A stretch of DNA of 64,000 nucleotides from Stutzerimonas stutzeri (GCA_002387205.1 DGLA01000024.1:108602-172601), one strand, 5' to 3'. Shown: positions 34,310 through 43,210, counted from the first letter of the stretch. Notes: a model not told the origin generated them from the letters alone. Made by a program: numbers and translations.

Positions 34310-34951
34310 CTAGACCGCTGCCGGGATCGACCGGCTCAAGCCCGCCATCTGCCGATCCTGTGTTCTGGCCAGCAAGGTGACCGAGAGCAGCGCGCCGAGC
34401 ATGGCCATGAACATATCGGATTGAGTGTCCCAGGGGTCGCCCTGAGTCCCGAGGAAATCCTCCGCACCCTGGCCGGCCAGCAACGCTACCCACCATTCGA
34501 TCAGTTCGTAGAAAGCACTGAAAGCCAGCGCGACACAGATCGACAGAAAGCCCAGCATTTTTCCGTAGGCAACGAAGCGACGACGCAGGAGGATTTCTCT
34601 GGCCAGCAGGGCAGGTGTCACGCCCTGTATGAAGTGACCCAGTTTGTCGTAGGGGTTGCGGCTCAGATCAAACCATTCCTGAACCCAAAAGCCCGGGGGC
34701 ACACGGGCGTATGTATAAGCGCCGCCGAGAATGAGCACCAGGGCATGGGCGGCAATGACCACATACAACAGACGCGTCAGTGGGAAGCGCGGATGGCTCC
34801 AGAGCAGCACTGGCGCGGCGATCAGCACTGGCGCGACTTCCAGAAGCCAGGTCGCGCGATCATACGGGGCGATGCCAGAGCAGATCAGTGCCACCAACAC
34901 CGTCAATCCGAGCGTCGCGTAGAGCGTCTTGTCCCGCATAGAGGCCGCCAT
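34310..34951 (-). CDS. DUF2238 (YjdF-like) membrane protein
   Basis: A polytopic inner-membrane protein with about six spans and the family signature RNPYDKLGHFIQGVTPALLAREILLR followed by AFSAFYELIEWW and DTQSDMFMAMLGAL. The conserved His, Glu, Asp and Gln residues facing the membrane hint at a metal or small-molecule site, but the function is unknown. The start is uncertain: ATG at 34951 (MAASMRDKTL, 213 residues), ATG at 34939 or a TTG at 35008. Coupled to the DUF2784 gene downstream and located after endA. Confidence 0.85.
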   Translation of the reverse strand: MAASMRDKTLYATLGLTVLVALICSGIAPYDRATWLLEVAPVLIAAPVLLWSHPRFPLTRLLYVVIAAHALVLILGGAYTYARVPPGFWVQEWFDLSRNPYDKLGHFIQGVTPALLAREILLRRRFVAYGKMLGFLSICVALAFSAFYELIEWWVALLAGQGAEDFLGTQGDPWDTQSDMFMAMLGALLSVTLLARTQDRQMAGLSRSIPAAV

Positions 34952-35035
34952 GGTTTGCTGGTCCAGCCGGCAGCATGCAGCGCAGTGAAGCTGATATGCA
35001 ACCGGCAACCAGTGAGTGGCCTACCCGTCCGGGGC

Positions 35036-35755
35036 CTAGCCCTGTTGGCTAGGGAGCGATGCCGAGCGGGTGCAGTGAACCAGATTCACCGGACCGACAA
35101 AGCGATTGGCGTTGCCCTGAACACACGCGATGCTGCGGTTGCGCCACTGTTCCCACTCGTTGACCGGGTATTGGCGATTCCAGATGTCGTACAGGCGGCG
35201 ATCCTGCTTCGAAAGACGCAAGCCATAGCGCTCACTCATGTATAGATAGGTGCGTGCGATGGCGCCGCGGCTGTAGGCTGGCGGCATTGCGGTGCGTTGC
35301 TTGAAGTTCACCACAAAGGGGCAGGCGCCGTATTGGCTGGGCTTTTCGCTGAGCATGCCGAAGCCGAAGTTGCTGCGGTCGCCGTTCACTTCGCCAACAA
35401 CGGGCACCAGGTTATGCAAATCGGCCTCCGCTTTGCTGAAGAGTGGATCGGCAGAAGTGCAGTGCTTGCGTCCGCCGTCTTGCCAGCATCGACGCTGATG
35501 TCCGATTACCCAGGCTGGCACGATGTGCTCCCATTCCACCCGCGCGGCGCGTTTGGGCTGCTTGCGCGGGATATAACCGCAGCTGCCAAGGTTGATCCGC
35601 TTGCCCTGGTAGGCGCAGCGGCAATAAAAGTCAACGGGGCGTTCTGCGTAGATCTTCCATGCGACCTTTTTCGCTTCGCGGAAGGTGCGCGGAGCATCGG
35701 CGTGGACCTGAACGGTGAAAAAAAGCGCAAGCAGGAGCAGGCAATATTGGCGCAT
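35036..35755 (-). CDS. endA: endonuclease I, secreted/periplasmic DNase
   Basis: Non-specific double-strand DNase of the endonuclease I family. The 239-residue precursor begins with a Sec signal (MRQYCLLLLALFFTVQVHADAPRT, cleavage likely after HADA or HA). The beta-beta-alpha-metal nuclease motif RVEWEHIVPAWVIG is at about residues 70-83, with NRSNFGFG-type motif GDRSNFGFGML and ARTYLYMSERYGL further on. Several Cys pairs suggest disulfides. An AT-rich upstream patch near 35800-35860 may hold its promoter. Confidence 0.93.
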   Translation of the reverse strand: MRQYCLLLLALFFTVQVHADAPRTFREAKKVAWKIYAERPVDFYCRCAYQGKRINLGSCGYIPRKQPKRAARVEWEHIVPAWVIGHQRRCWQDGGRKHCTSADPLFSKAEADLHNLVPVVGEVNGDRSNFGFGMLSEKPSQYGACPFVVNFKQRTAMPPAYSRGAIARTYLYMSERYGLRLSKQDRRLYDIWNRQYPVNEWEQWRNRSIACVQGNANRFVGPVNLVHCTRSASLPSQQG

Positions 35756-35856
35756 GGTGTTCTCGACGACTTTCTGAGAATCGCATCCATGCGGGGCGCG
35801 CTATGTTAGTTGCTAAGTAGAAAATTCCATATATAACAATAACTTACATAGTGTCA

Positions 35857-36711
35857 TTAGGCCTGCTTGCGGCCCAGCCGGTTGATCTGCAGCGACGAGA
35901 GAATGATCAGCCCCCCGATTGTCAGCTGCACGAGATTCGTCTCCGTGCCCCAGAGCAGCAGATTGAGCAGGAGCCCAACCGGTACGGCCATATTATTCAT
36001 GACTGCGAGCGTGCCGGCATCGACGAGCGTGGCTCCCTTGTTCCAGCAGAACTGCCCCAGCGCTGTTGCCAGCACGCCCATCGAGATCAGCACGCCCCAT
36101 TGGAGAGAGGTCGCTGGCAGTTTTTCAGAATTGCCGAACAACAGCCAGGCCGGAAGAACGATCACCAGCGCGCCGAGGAAGAAATAGCCGAAGCGCCGGT
36201 ACAACGGGATATCCGATGGGTAACGTTGCGCCAGGTGCTTATAGCCAACCTGGCCGGCAGCAAAGGTGAAATTGGCCAATTGCATCAGCAGAAAACCACC
36301 CAAGAAGTCACTGGAAACGCCGTTATAGCGGATCAGGCCGGCACCGAAGACTGCAACGGCAGCCGCCACCAGTGCCCATGGGTTGAAGCGGCGGTTCAGC
36401 GCATCGTCAATCAAAGTCACGTGCAACGGCGTCAGAACAGTGAACAGCAGCACTTCGGCTACCGTCAGCACGTTGAAGCTCAGGTACAGGCACAGATAGG
36501 TGACACCGAATTGCAGCGCGCCGACCAGAGTGACGCCGCCGATGAAACCCGGCGCGACCCCGCGCCAGCGGGTCAGTGGCAGAAATACCAGTGCGGCCAG
36601 TACGACGCGAGTCAGCACCGCGAAGTAGCTGTCCACCTGACCGGCCAGATAGACGCCGATCAGGTTGAATGAGAATGCCCACAGCAGTGTGACGAAGATC
36701 AGGTAGCGCAT
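35857..36711 (-). CDS. DMT-superfamily (EamA) carboxylate/amino acid/amine exporter
   Basis: Inner-membrane transporter of 284 residues with ten predicted spans in two EamA repeats (about 1-135 and 145-280). It begins MRYLIFVTLLWAFSFNLIGVYLAGQVDSYFAVLTRV and includes the second-repeat motif ISMGVLATALGQFCWNKGATLVDAGTLAVMNNMAVPVG. The substrate cannot be told; homologues are named carboxylate/amino acid/amine transporters. GAGGAG lies just upstream of ATG 36711. Downstream of leuA on the same strand but separated by a terminator. Confidence 0.86.
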   Translation of the reverse strand: MRYLIFVTLLWAFSFNLIGVYLAGQVDSYFAVLTRVVLAALVFLPLTRWRGVAPGFIGGVTLVGALQFGVTYLCLYLSFNVLTVAEVLLFTVLTPLHVTLIDDALNRRFNPWALVAAAVAVFGAGLIRYNGVSSDFLGGFLLMQLANFTFAAGQVGYKHLAQRYPSDIPLYRRFGYFFLGALVIVLPAWLLFGNSEKLPATSLQWGVLISMGVLATALGQFCWNKGATLVDAGTLAVMNNMAVPVGLLLNLLLWGTETNLVQLTIGGLIILSSLQINRLGRKQA

Positions 36712-36837
36712 GCCGACTCCTCAGGAGGTCGGCGACCTTAGCGACTCTGTGCCAATTGGGGAAGGCCCGCCACGATGGCTTGCAGCCCAGCGGTGGTTCG
36801 CGGGGCGCGAATGGCTGTCTGCTCAGTCAATCAGTAA

Positions 36838-36862
36838 GAAAGGGGATGCGTTCTGCATCCCC
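36838..36862 (-). terminator. leuA terminator
   Basis: GGGGATGC (36842-36849) pairs with GCATCCCC (36855-36862) around a 5-nt loop. On the minus strand the stem is followed by TTTCTTACTGA. It ends the leuA transcript 20 nt after the stop codon. Confidence 0.8.
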
Positions 36863-36881
36863 CTTGGTTCCGCCGCGTGTG

Positions 36882-38552
36882 TCAGGCCGCTTTGCTTTGT
36901 GCCTCTCGCAGAGCACGGTTCAGCGCGCTGAACAGCGCTCGGATGCTGGCCGTGGTGATGTTCTCGTCGATGCCGATGCCATGCAGTGGGCGCTCACCAT
37001 CCAGGCGGACTTCGATGTAGGCGGCTGCTCGTGCGTTGCTGCCGGCGCCAATCGAGTGCTCGTGGTAGTCCATGATTTCGAGCTTGACCGGCAGTCCCGC
37101 CACCAGGGCTTCCAGCGGGCCTTTGCCGATGCCGCGCCAGCGCATGGTTTCGCCTTCACTGGCGACTTCAACGTCGAGGGCACTGGTGCCGTTTTCTTCC
37201 TGCAGGCGATGGCTCTTGAGCGTGTAGGGAGACGTCGCCTGCAGGTATTCACCTTCCAGCAAGGCGTATATCTGCTTGGCGCTCATTTCCAGACCGAGGC
37301 GGTCGGTTTCCTTCTGCACCACCTGGCTGAACTCGATCTGCATGCGGCGTGGCAGGCTGATGCCGTACTCCTGCTCCAGCAAATAGGTGATGCCGCCCTT
37401 GCCGGACTGGCTGTTGACGCGGATGACCGCCTCGTAGCTGCGGCCGAGGTCGGCCGGGTCGATAGGCAGGTAGGGCACCTCCCAGACGCCGTTCGGATCC
37501 TGCTGGCTGAAGCCCTTGCGGATAGCGTCCTGGTGCGAGCCGGAGAAGGCTGTGTGGACCAGGTCGCCGACGTACGGATGACGAGGATGGACCGGCAACT
37601 GGTTGCATTCCTCGACCACCTTGCGCACCGCATCGATGTCGGAAAAATCCAGCTGCGGATCGACGCCCTGGCTGTACATGTTCAAGGCCACAGTGACCAG
37701 GTCCACGTTGCCGGTACGCTCACCATTACCGAACAGGCAGCCCTCGACGCGGTCGGCGCCCGCCATCAGGCCAAGCTCGGTGGCGGCCACGCCGGTGCCA
37801 CGGTCGTTGTGTGTATGCAGGCTGATCAGCACGCTGTCGCGTTTGTTGATGTGACGGCCGAAATACTCGATCTGGTCCGCGTAGATGTTTGGCGTAGCCG
37901 CCTCGACGGTCGCTGGCAGGTTGAGGATCAGTTTCTTGTCGGGTGTCGGCTGAAACACGTCGATTACCGCATTGCACACCTCGACGGCAAAATCCGTTTC
38001 GGTTGAGCTGAACACCTCTGGCGAGTACTCGAAGCGCCAATCGGTATCCGGCGCAGCTTCAGCCAGTCGCTTGATCACCTGGGCGGCAGCCGTCGCGATG
38101 TTCGTCACACCGGCCTTGTCCTGATTAAAGACGATGCGGCGGAAGCTCGGTGCGGTAGCGTTGTAGTAATGGACGATTGCCCGCTTGGCGCCCTTGAGGG
38201 ATTCGAAAGTGCGGGTAATCAGGTCCTCACGCGCCTGGGTCAGAACCTGAATGGTGACGTCATCCGGAATGTGGCCGCCCTCGATCAGCTCGCGCACGAA
38301 GTCGAAATCGGTCTGCGAGGCTGATGGAAAGCCGACTTCGATTTCCTTCAATCCGACCTGCACCAGCGTCTTGAAGAAGCGCATCTTCTTGCCCGCATCC
38401 ATCGGCTCGATCAGAGACTGGTTGCCGTCGCGCAAATCGGAGCTCAGCCAGATCGGGGCTTGAGTGATGGTCTTCGATGGCCAGGTACGGTCGGGGATGT
38501 CGAGGGTTGGAAAGGCGCGGTATTTGGTCGATGGGTTCTTGAGCATGGTCAT
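36882..38552 (-). CDS. leuA: 2-isopropylmalate synthase
   Basis: First committed enzyme of leucine synthesis: condenses acetyl-CoA with 2-oxoisovalerate. From ATG 38552 (MTMLKNPSTKYRAFPTLDIPDRTWPSKT) the protein has 556 residues, the long LeuA form. It has the catalytic TIM barrel (SSDLRDGNQSLIEPMD, then LHTHNDRGTGVAATELGLMAGADRVEG with metal His and Asn/Asp), the GNGERTGNVDLV motif and a C-terminal leucine-feedback domain from about residue 430. GGGGA about 8 nt upstream supports the start; the open frame to 38654 covers leader sequence. Likely regulated through the structured leader upstream. Confidence 0.96.
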   Translation of the reverse strand: MTMLKNPSTKYRAFPTLDIPDRTWPSKTITQAPIWLSSDLRDGNQSLIEPMDAGKKMRFFKTLVQVGLKEIEVGFPSASQTDFDFVRELIEGGHIPDDVTIQVLTQAREDLITRTFESLKGAKRAIVHYYNATAPSFRRIVFNQDKAGVTNIATAAAQVIKRLAEAAPDTDWRFEYSPEVFSSTETDFAVEVCNAVIDVFQPTPDKKLILNLPATVEAATPNIYADQIEYFGRHINKRDSVLISLHTHNDRGTGVAATELGLMAGADRVEGCLFGNGERTGNVDLVTVALNMYSQGVDPQLDFSDIDAVRKVVEECNQLPVHPRHPYVGDLVHTAFSGSHQDAIRKGFSQQDPNGVWEVPYLPIDPADLGRSYEAVIRVNSQSGKGGITYLLEQEYGISLPRRMQIEFSQVVQKETDRLGLEMSAKQIYALLEGEYLQATSPYTLKSHRLQEENGTSALDVEVASEGETMRWRGIGKGPLEALVAGLPVKLEIMDYHEHSIGAGSNARAAAYIEVRLDGERPLHGIGIDENITTASIRALFSALNRALREAQSKAA

Positions 38553-38969
38553 GGCGATTCCCCGGCTGTGGCGTGGGTAGAGGCGACACCTCTCACCCAA
38601 AACATTCGTCAATGTTGAAAACTTATTGCTTTGCATGGATGGATTGCAAGACAAGTTTTCAAATTGGCAGAACTAACTAATTCTTGAAAATACGTGCAAC
38701 AGAATCCTGCTTTTGCGAGGATGAGCGCCTACTCATTGCGGAGCGCTGAGTGGTTGTGAGCCTCATCTGACTATCCGATCGAAAACAGCACCACCGTGGC
38801 TCGTGGCGACGCGCTGGTTATCGAATCAGGCGTTGCTGGCGACCCGCAAATGCGCCAGGGAGCCAGTCGGCCCGGTGTGACCCTTATTTAGGACATGGCC
38901 CGCAACGCTTGCAATTCACGACCGCCAGCAACCCCGCGATTGCATGGGTAGCTCCGATCTGCACCGCGA
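38553..38969 (-). other. leuA leader and spacer, 417 nt without a gene
   Basis: Read on the minus strand this holds the promoter and leader of leuA. Between 38579 and 38662 three inverted repeats follow each other: AGAGG/CCTCT (38579-38593), AACATT/AATGTT (38601-38616), and a 10-bp perfect repeat TTGAAAACTT/AAGTTTTCAA (38615-38624 with 38653-38662). The second and third share two bases, so they could be alternatives. I found no leucine-rich leader peptide and no T-run, so classical attenuation is not shown. The part next to the channel gene (about 38760-38969) shows nothing recognisable. Confidence 0.45.
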
Positions 38970-40247
38970 TCAGCCCGGAGGGCTTTCCGATGGCGCCAGC
39001 GCCGGAGCTCCACGCCGCCCCAACGAGTCGCCCCAATCGCGCATGTCCGCACCGCTCGGGTGTTGAAATACACGCAAGCCAAATTCGGGCAGGATCGCCA
39101 GCAGGTGGTCGAAGATATCCGACTGGATCGCCTCGTATTCCGTCCATGCCACAGTGTTGGTGAAGCAGTAGATCTCCAGCGGCAGGCCATCGGCTGTCGG
39201 GCTGAGCTGGCGCACCATCAGCGTCATGCCCTGATGTATGCCGCCATGGCTGCGTAGATAGCGCTCCACGTACGCGCGGAAACTACCGATATTGGTGATG
39301 CGCCGCGTGTTCACTGGTTCCTTGCCGCGCTCTGCGAGCTTGGCGTTCCAGGCGTCGATCTCACGGCGTTTTTCCGTGAGGTATTCATCGAGAAGGTTGA
39401 AACGATGCAGGCGCTCGCACTCGTCCGCGCCAAGGAAATGCACGCTCTGTTGGTCCAGGTAAAGGCTGCGCTTGATTCGCCGCCCGCCGCTTTCCTGCAT
39501 GCCCCGCCAGTTCTTGAACGAGTCGCTGATAAAGCGCTTGGTCGGGATGTTGCTGATGGTCTTGTCCCAGTTCTGCACCTTTACCGTGTGCAGCGCGATA
39601 TCAATCACATCGCCGTCCGCGTTGAGCTGCGGCATTTCCACCCAGTCGCCTACCCGGATGAGGTCGTTGGAGGTGATCTGGACGCTGGCCACCAGCGACA
39701 GGATGGTGTCCTGAAAGATCAACAGCAGTACCGCCGCCATGGCACCGAGGCCGGATAGCAGGATCAGCGGCGATCGGTCGATCAGCGTGGCGATGATGAG
39801 GATGGTGGCGATCGCATAGATCGCGATCTTGACGACCTGCAGATAACCCTTGATGGGGTGAACATGCGCATCGGCCCGACGCTGATACACCATGTTGATG
39901 ATGTCCAGCAGCGCCCCCAGCGCGAGGGCGATGGTCAGGACGATAAAGCCGCCGCAGACGTTGCGCACCACCGTGACAGCCGCTTCCGGCAAACCGGGGA
40001 CGGCGTTCACGCCGACTGACAGCACCAGCGCCGGCACGATATTCGACAGCCGGCGGATGATGCCGAAGTCCTGCAGTTCCGTTTCGCGCGAGCTGCGTAC
40101 GATCTGATAAACACCGCGAACGAGGATGCGTTTGACTATCCAGTTCGCGAGCCAGGCGGCAAATATCAGCGCTGCGCTGGCGACAAGTGTCTGCAGCTCG
40201 GGGTGAGCCCTGAGCCAGTCCATCCAGATGCCCAGTTCGTCCTGCAT
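38970..40247 (-). CDS. mechanosensitive ion channel, YbdG type
   Basis: MscS-superfamily inner-membrane channel of 425 residues, resembling E. coli YbdG (a miniconductance channel component). Five N-terminal membrane spans lead to the pore helix and MscS core: LSGLGAMAAVLLLIFQDTILSLVASVQ, then the beta domain VGDWVEMPQLNADGDVIDIALHTVKVQNWDKTISNIPTKRFI. The YbdG-typical insertion FKNWRGMQESGGRRIKRSL follows at about 260-280. GGAG precedes ATG 40247. It is the last gene of the minus-strand block beginning with xseA. Confidence 0.9.
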   Translation of the reverse strand: MQDELGIWMDWLRAHPELQTLVASAALIFAAWLANWIVKRILVRGVYQIVRSSRETELQDFGIIRRLSNIVPALVLSVGVNAVPGLPEAAVTVVRNVCGGFIVLTIALALGALLDIINMVYQRRADAHVHPIKGYLQVVKIAIYAIATILIIATLIDRSPLILLSGLGAMAAVLLLIFQDTILSLVASVQITSNDLIRVGDWVEMPQLNADGDVIDIALHTVKVQNWDKTISNIPTKRFISDSFKNWRGMQESGGRRIKRSLYLDQQSVHFLGADECERLHRFNLLDEYLTEKRREIDAWNAKLAERGKEPVNTRRITNIGSFRAYVERYLRSHGGIHQGMTLMVRQLSPTADGLPLEIYCFTNTVAWTEYEAIQSDIFDHLLAILPEFGLRVFQHPSGADMRDWGDSLGRRGAPALAPSESPPG

Positions 40248-40287
40248 GAAGTGCTCCGTGAGATGCCTGTTGCTGCCTGACGCTTTC

Positions 40288-40830
40288 CTAGCGGATGAAT
40301 TCGCGGCTGATCGAGCGGAAGAGCTCGGTCCCGGCCTGTTCCATCCATTCGAAGGCGACCATTTCCCGCGAAACGATGCTGGCGCCAGCCTGTTGCATGC
40401 GCGCCAGGCCGAGCGCCTTGTCGCTGGCGCGCCGCGAGCCTACGGCTTCTTCGACCACGAACACCTGATTGCCGCGAGCCAGCAGATCGATCACCGTCTG
40501 CAGCACGCAGATATGGGTTTCGATCCCGCTGATCACGAATTGCCTCCGCTCCCCGCCGGGTCGTTTGAACAGCTCGCCGTCACGCGCAGCGGAAAAGTGC
40601 AGCTTCTCGATGATTGCCTCTTCAGCCATTCCATCGCGCAGCGAGGTAACGGTAGGGCCAAGGCCCTTGCTGTACTGCTCGGTGAGCAGTACCGGAACGC
40701 CAATTCGTTTGGCGACCTGGATCAGCCAAGCACTGTGCTCGGCCAGTTCGGTGTGGCCCTCGATCGCAGGAAACAGGCGTTCCTGGATGTCGATGATGAG
40801 GAGGGTGGAGTCCTGGGCGTTGATAAGCAT
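40288..40830 (-). CDS. isochorismatase-family hydrolase (YcaC-like)
   Basis: Cysteine hydrolase-fold protein of 180 residues starting MLINAQDSTLLIIDIQERLFPAI. The family triad is visible: Asp in LIIDIQERL (near 14), Lys in IEKLHFSA (near 82-84) and Cys in ISGIETHICVLQTVIDL (near 115). The substrate is unknown; relatives of this type are annotated as hydrolases related to YcaC. AAGGA upstream of ATG 40830 supports the start over 40866. It follows the M23 peptidase gene by 19 nt and precedes the channel gene by 40 nt on the minus strand. Confidence 0.88.
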   Translation of the reverse strand: MLINAQDSTLLIIDIQERLFPAIEGHTELAEHSAWLIQVAKRIGVPVLLTEQYSKGLGPTVTSLRDGMAEEAIIEKLHFSAARDGELFKRPGGERRQFVISGIETHICVLQTVIDLLARGNQVFVVEEAVGSRRASDKALGLARMQQAGASIVSREMVAFEWMEQAGTELFRSISREFIR

Positions 40831-40849
40831 GCCGTTGTCCTTGGATTGA

Positions 40850-41668
40850 TCAGGGCTTGAATGCACCGATGAAGATGGACGGATCGATGCGTGCGTCGTT
40901 AAGGCTTACATTCCAGTGTAGATGCGGGCCCGTGGCCCGGCCGGTGGAGCCGACCTTGCCAAGCACCGCGCCGCGTGACAATTCATCTCCGACCTTTACG
41001 TCTATCTGCGACAGATGGCAGAACATGCTGATCAGCCCTTGGCCGTGGTCGACGAACACCGTCTTGCCATTGAAGAAGTAGTCGCCGGTGAGAATCACCT
41101 TGCCGGCAGCGGGTGCCTTGATTGGCGTGCCTGCCTTCGCGGCGAAGTCCAACCCGGAGTGCGGGTTACGCTCTTCGCCGTTGAAGAAGCGGCGCAGCCC
41201 GAACGGCGAAGACAGCGGACCGTTGACGGGGCTGTCGAACAGCAGGTTGCTCGGCTGGCGCGGGCTGAACTGGCGGTAGGCGCGGGTCTGTTCGTCCAGT
41301 TCACGCTCGATGCGCTTGAGATCGTCAGGGTTCGGATTGACCTGCCGCTGATTCTTCAGCGTGATGTGCTGCTCGCGGTAGCTCCGGGGCTCGACACGGA
41401 AGCTATGGGCCTGGCCGTCGACATCCAGCGATTGCTCGCCCGCTTTGACCGTTAGTGGAATGCCGACAATGGCAATCCAGCGTTGATCATCCTCGCGCAC
41501 CACCAGCACGGGCTTGCCGTCGTAACGCGCTTTCGGCGCGCTGGCATCATTGCCGAGGTCAACGACCGCCACGCCGCCTGGCACGGGTTTGTTCAACAGG
41601 CGGGTGAGAAAGCCTTCGGCGTGAGCGGGCAGAGTCAGGGCGAGCAGCAGGGCAAGGGCGAAACGCAT
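40850..41668 (-). CDS. M23-family (LytM) peptidoglycan peptidase, periplasmic
   Basis: A 272-residue exported protein with a Sec signal (MRFALALLLALTLPAHAEG, cleavage after AHA). An N-terminal beta domain (about 25-125) precedes a LytM domain with zinc motifs: NPHSGLDFAAKAGTPIKAPAAGKV (HxxxD near 168-172) and GPHLHWNVSL (HxH near 250-252), plus SMFCHLS. All metal ligands appear intact, so it is probably an active endopeptidase rather than an EnvC/NlpD-type regulator. It lies 22 nt after xseA and just before the hydrolase gene. Confidence 0.9.
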   Translation of the reverse strand: MRFALALLLALTLPAHAEGFLTRLLNKPVPGGVAVVDLGNDASAPKARYDGKPVLVVREDDQRWIAIVGIPLTVKAGEQSLDVDGQAHSFRVEPRSYREQHITLKNQRQVNPNPDDLKRIERELDEQTRAYRQFSPRQPSNLLFDSPVNGPLSSPFGLRRFFNGEERNPHSGLDFAAKAGTPIKAPAAGKVILTGDYFFNGKTVFVDHGQGLISMFCHLSQIDVKVGDELSRGAVLGKVGSTGRATGPHLHWNVSLNDARIDPSIFIGAFKP

Positions 41669-41690
41669 GGCAGTCCTAGTGAAGGGTGAG

Positions 41691-43070
41691 TCAGTCCAGC
41701 AACGACAAGGTTACCGGCGTCTGGTGATTGTCTTCGACACGCACATCCAGCTCGCCGTTTCCTAGCCGGGCCTTCAGGCGTTGGCCGGGCTGGGTCTGGT
41801 CGGCTCGCCGAATGGCCAGACCGCGCTCATCGAGCAGGATGCTGTAGCCACGTGACAGCGTGGCGAGCGGGCTGACTATATTCAGTGTCTGCACGAGACC
41901 TTGCAGCTGCTGGCGTTGGCCTTTAAGGGTGTCCTGCATGGCGCGGGGCAGCCGGCTGGACAGATGTTCGAGGCGTTGGCGCAGCAGGTTCAGGTTCCGG
42001 CCCGGGTGTTGCCCGGCAAGGCGCGTTTCGAGGCGGGCGAGGCGCTCCTGACCAGCGCAGAGTCTACGGTCGATACCACGCAGCAGGCGCGCCTCCAGGT
42101 CGTCGATACGCTGGGCTTGCTGCTGCAGGCGCTCGCCGGGATGTCGCAGGCGCCGGGTCAGGGCTTCCAGGCGCGCCGCGTCGCGATGCATACGATCGCG
42201 CATGCGCAGCAAAAGCCGCTGACGCAGGCCTTCCAGGCGCTGACGTACATCGGCACTGCTGGGAGCCAGGAGTTCGGCGGCGGCGGATGGCGTCGGTGCA
42301 CGGACGTCGGCGACGAAGTCGGCAATAGATACGTCGGTTTCGTGACCGACAGCGCAGACGATCGGCGTCTCGCAAGCGGCCACGGCCCGTGCGACCGCTT
42401 CCTCGTTGAAGCACCAGAGGTCTTCCAGCGAGCCGCCGCCGCGCGCCAGGATCAGCGCATCGTAGCCGCCGCGGTCGGCCAGCTGCAGCGCTCGGACGAT
42501 CTGTGCCGTCGCCTCGCGACCCTGGACCGGGGTCGGGACCAGAGTCAGGGCGACATGCGGCGCGCGTCGACGGAACACCGAAATGATGTCGCGAATGACC
42601 GCGCCGGTTGGCGAGCTGACGATGCCGATACGCCGAGGATGAAGGGGCAGGGAGCGCTTGCCCGCCGCGTCGAACAGACCCTCGGCGCTGAGCTTTTCCT
42701 TCAGGGCCTCGAAGGCCAGACGCAGCGAACCGTCGCCGGCCGGCTCGACGTTATCGAGAATCAGCTGATAGTCGCCGCGGCCCTCGAACAACGACACCCG
42801 CCCACGCACCTTGACCGCCAGACCGTCGCGCAGGGACTGGCGCACCCGCAGGGCGTTCTGCCGGAACAGCGCGCAGCGGACCTGGGCGTTCTTGTCCTTT
42901 AGCGTGAAATAGATATGGCCGGACGCTGGCTTGGCCAGGTTGGAAATCTCGCCTTCGACCCACACCTGGGCGAACACGTCTTCGAGTAGCAGCCGCGCGC
43001 GACCGTTGAGCTGGCTGACAGTCAGCACTTCGCGGTCGAGATTCAGGCGTTGGAAAGGATCGTTGAGCAT
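41691..43070 (-). CDS. xseA: exodeoxyribonuclease VII large subunit
   Basis: Large subunit of exonuclease VII, a single-strand-specific nuclease. From ATG 43070 (MLNDPFQRLNLDREVLTVSQLNGRARLLLEDVF) it has 459 residues: an N-terminal OB fold (VWVEGEISNLAKPASGHIYFTLKDKNAQVRCALF), the catalytic region with RIGIVSSPTGAVIRDI, ILARGGGSLEDLWCFN and VGHETDVSIADFVADVRAPTPSAAAEL, a long coiled coil (about 280-400) and a C-terminal ARLGNGELDVRVED segment. Family similarity favours 43070 over the upstream ATG at 43100. First gene of a minus-strand block of four. Confidence 0.95.
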   Translation of the reverse strand: MLNDPFQRLNLDREVLTVSQLNGRARLLLEDVFAQVWVEGEISNLAKPASGHIYFTLKDKNAQVRCALFRQNALRVRQSLRDGLAVKVRGRVSLFEGRGDYQLILDNVEPAGDGSLRLAFEALKEKLSAEGLFDAAGKRSLPLHPRRIGIVSSPTGAVIRDIISVFRRRAPHVALTLVPTPVQGREATAQIVRALQLADRGGYDALILARGGGSLEDLWCFNEEAVARAVAACETPIVCAVGHETDVSIADFVADVRAPTPSAAAELLAPSSADVRQRLEGLRQRLLLRMRDRMHRDAARLEALTRRLRHPGERLQQQAQRIDDLEARLLRGIDRRLCAGQERLARLETRLAGQHPGRNLNLLRQRLEHLSSRLPRAMQDTLKGQRQQLQGLVQTLNIVSPLATLSRGYSILLDERGLAIRRADQTQPGQRLKARLGNGELDVRVEDNHQTPVTLSLLD

Positions 43071-43112
43071 GCCGGGGATGATAAAGGGAAAAGCCTTCAA
43101 ATGAGCGCTGAA

Positions 43113-43134
43113 GGCTGGAGGCTCAACGAAAAAA
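43113..43134 (+). repeat. dispersed repeat, copy A
   Basis: A 22-nt sequence, GGCTGGAGGCT followed by C and AACGAAAAAA, located between xseA and the zinc-ribbon gene. It recurs in inverted orientation at 45407-45428 between guaB and guaA with 20 of 22 identical bases. Confidence 0.6.
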
Positions 43135-43210
43135 CAGGCGGACGGGCACGATTGACCTTTGTGAGCCGCGCATTAAGCTGCGTGGCTCACTGTCTCTGTC
43201 CGAGCTAGCC

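Noticed and set aside
38700..38760. Short minus-strand ORF (MSRRSSSQKQDS, 19 codons) considered as a leuA leader peptide
   Set aside because: It contains no leucine codons and no clear ribosome site, so it does not fit attenuation by leucine supply.
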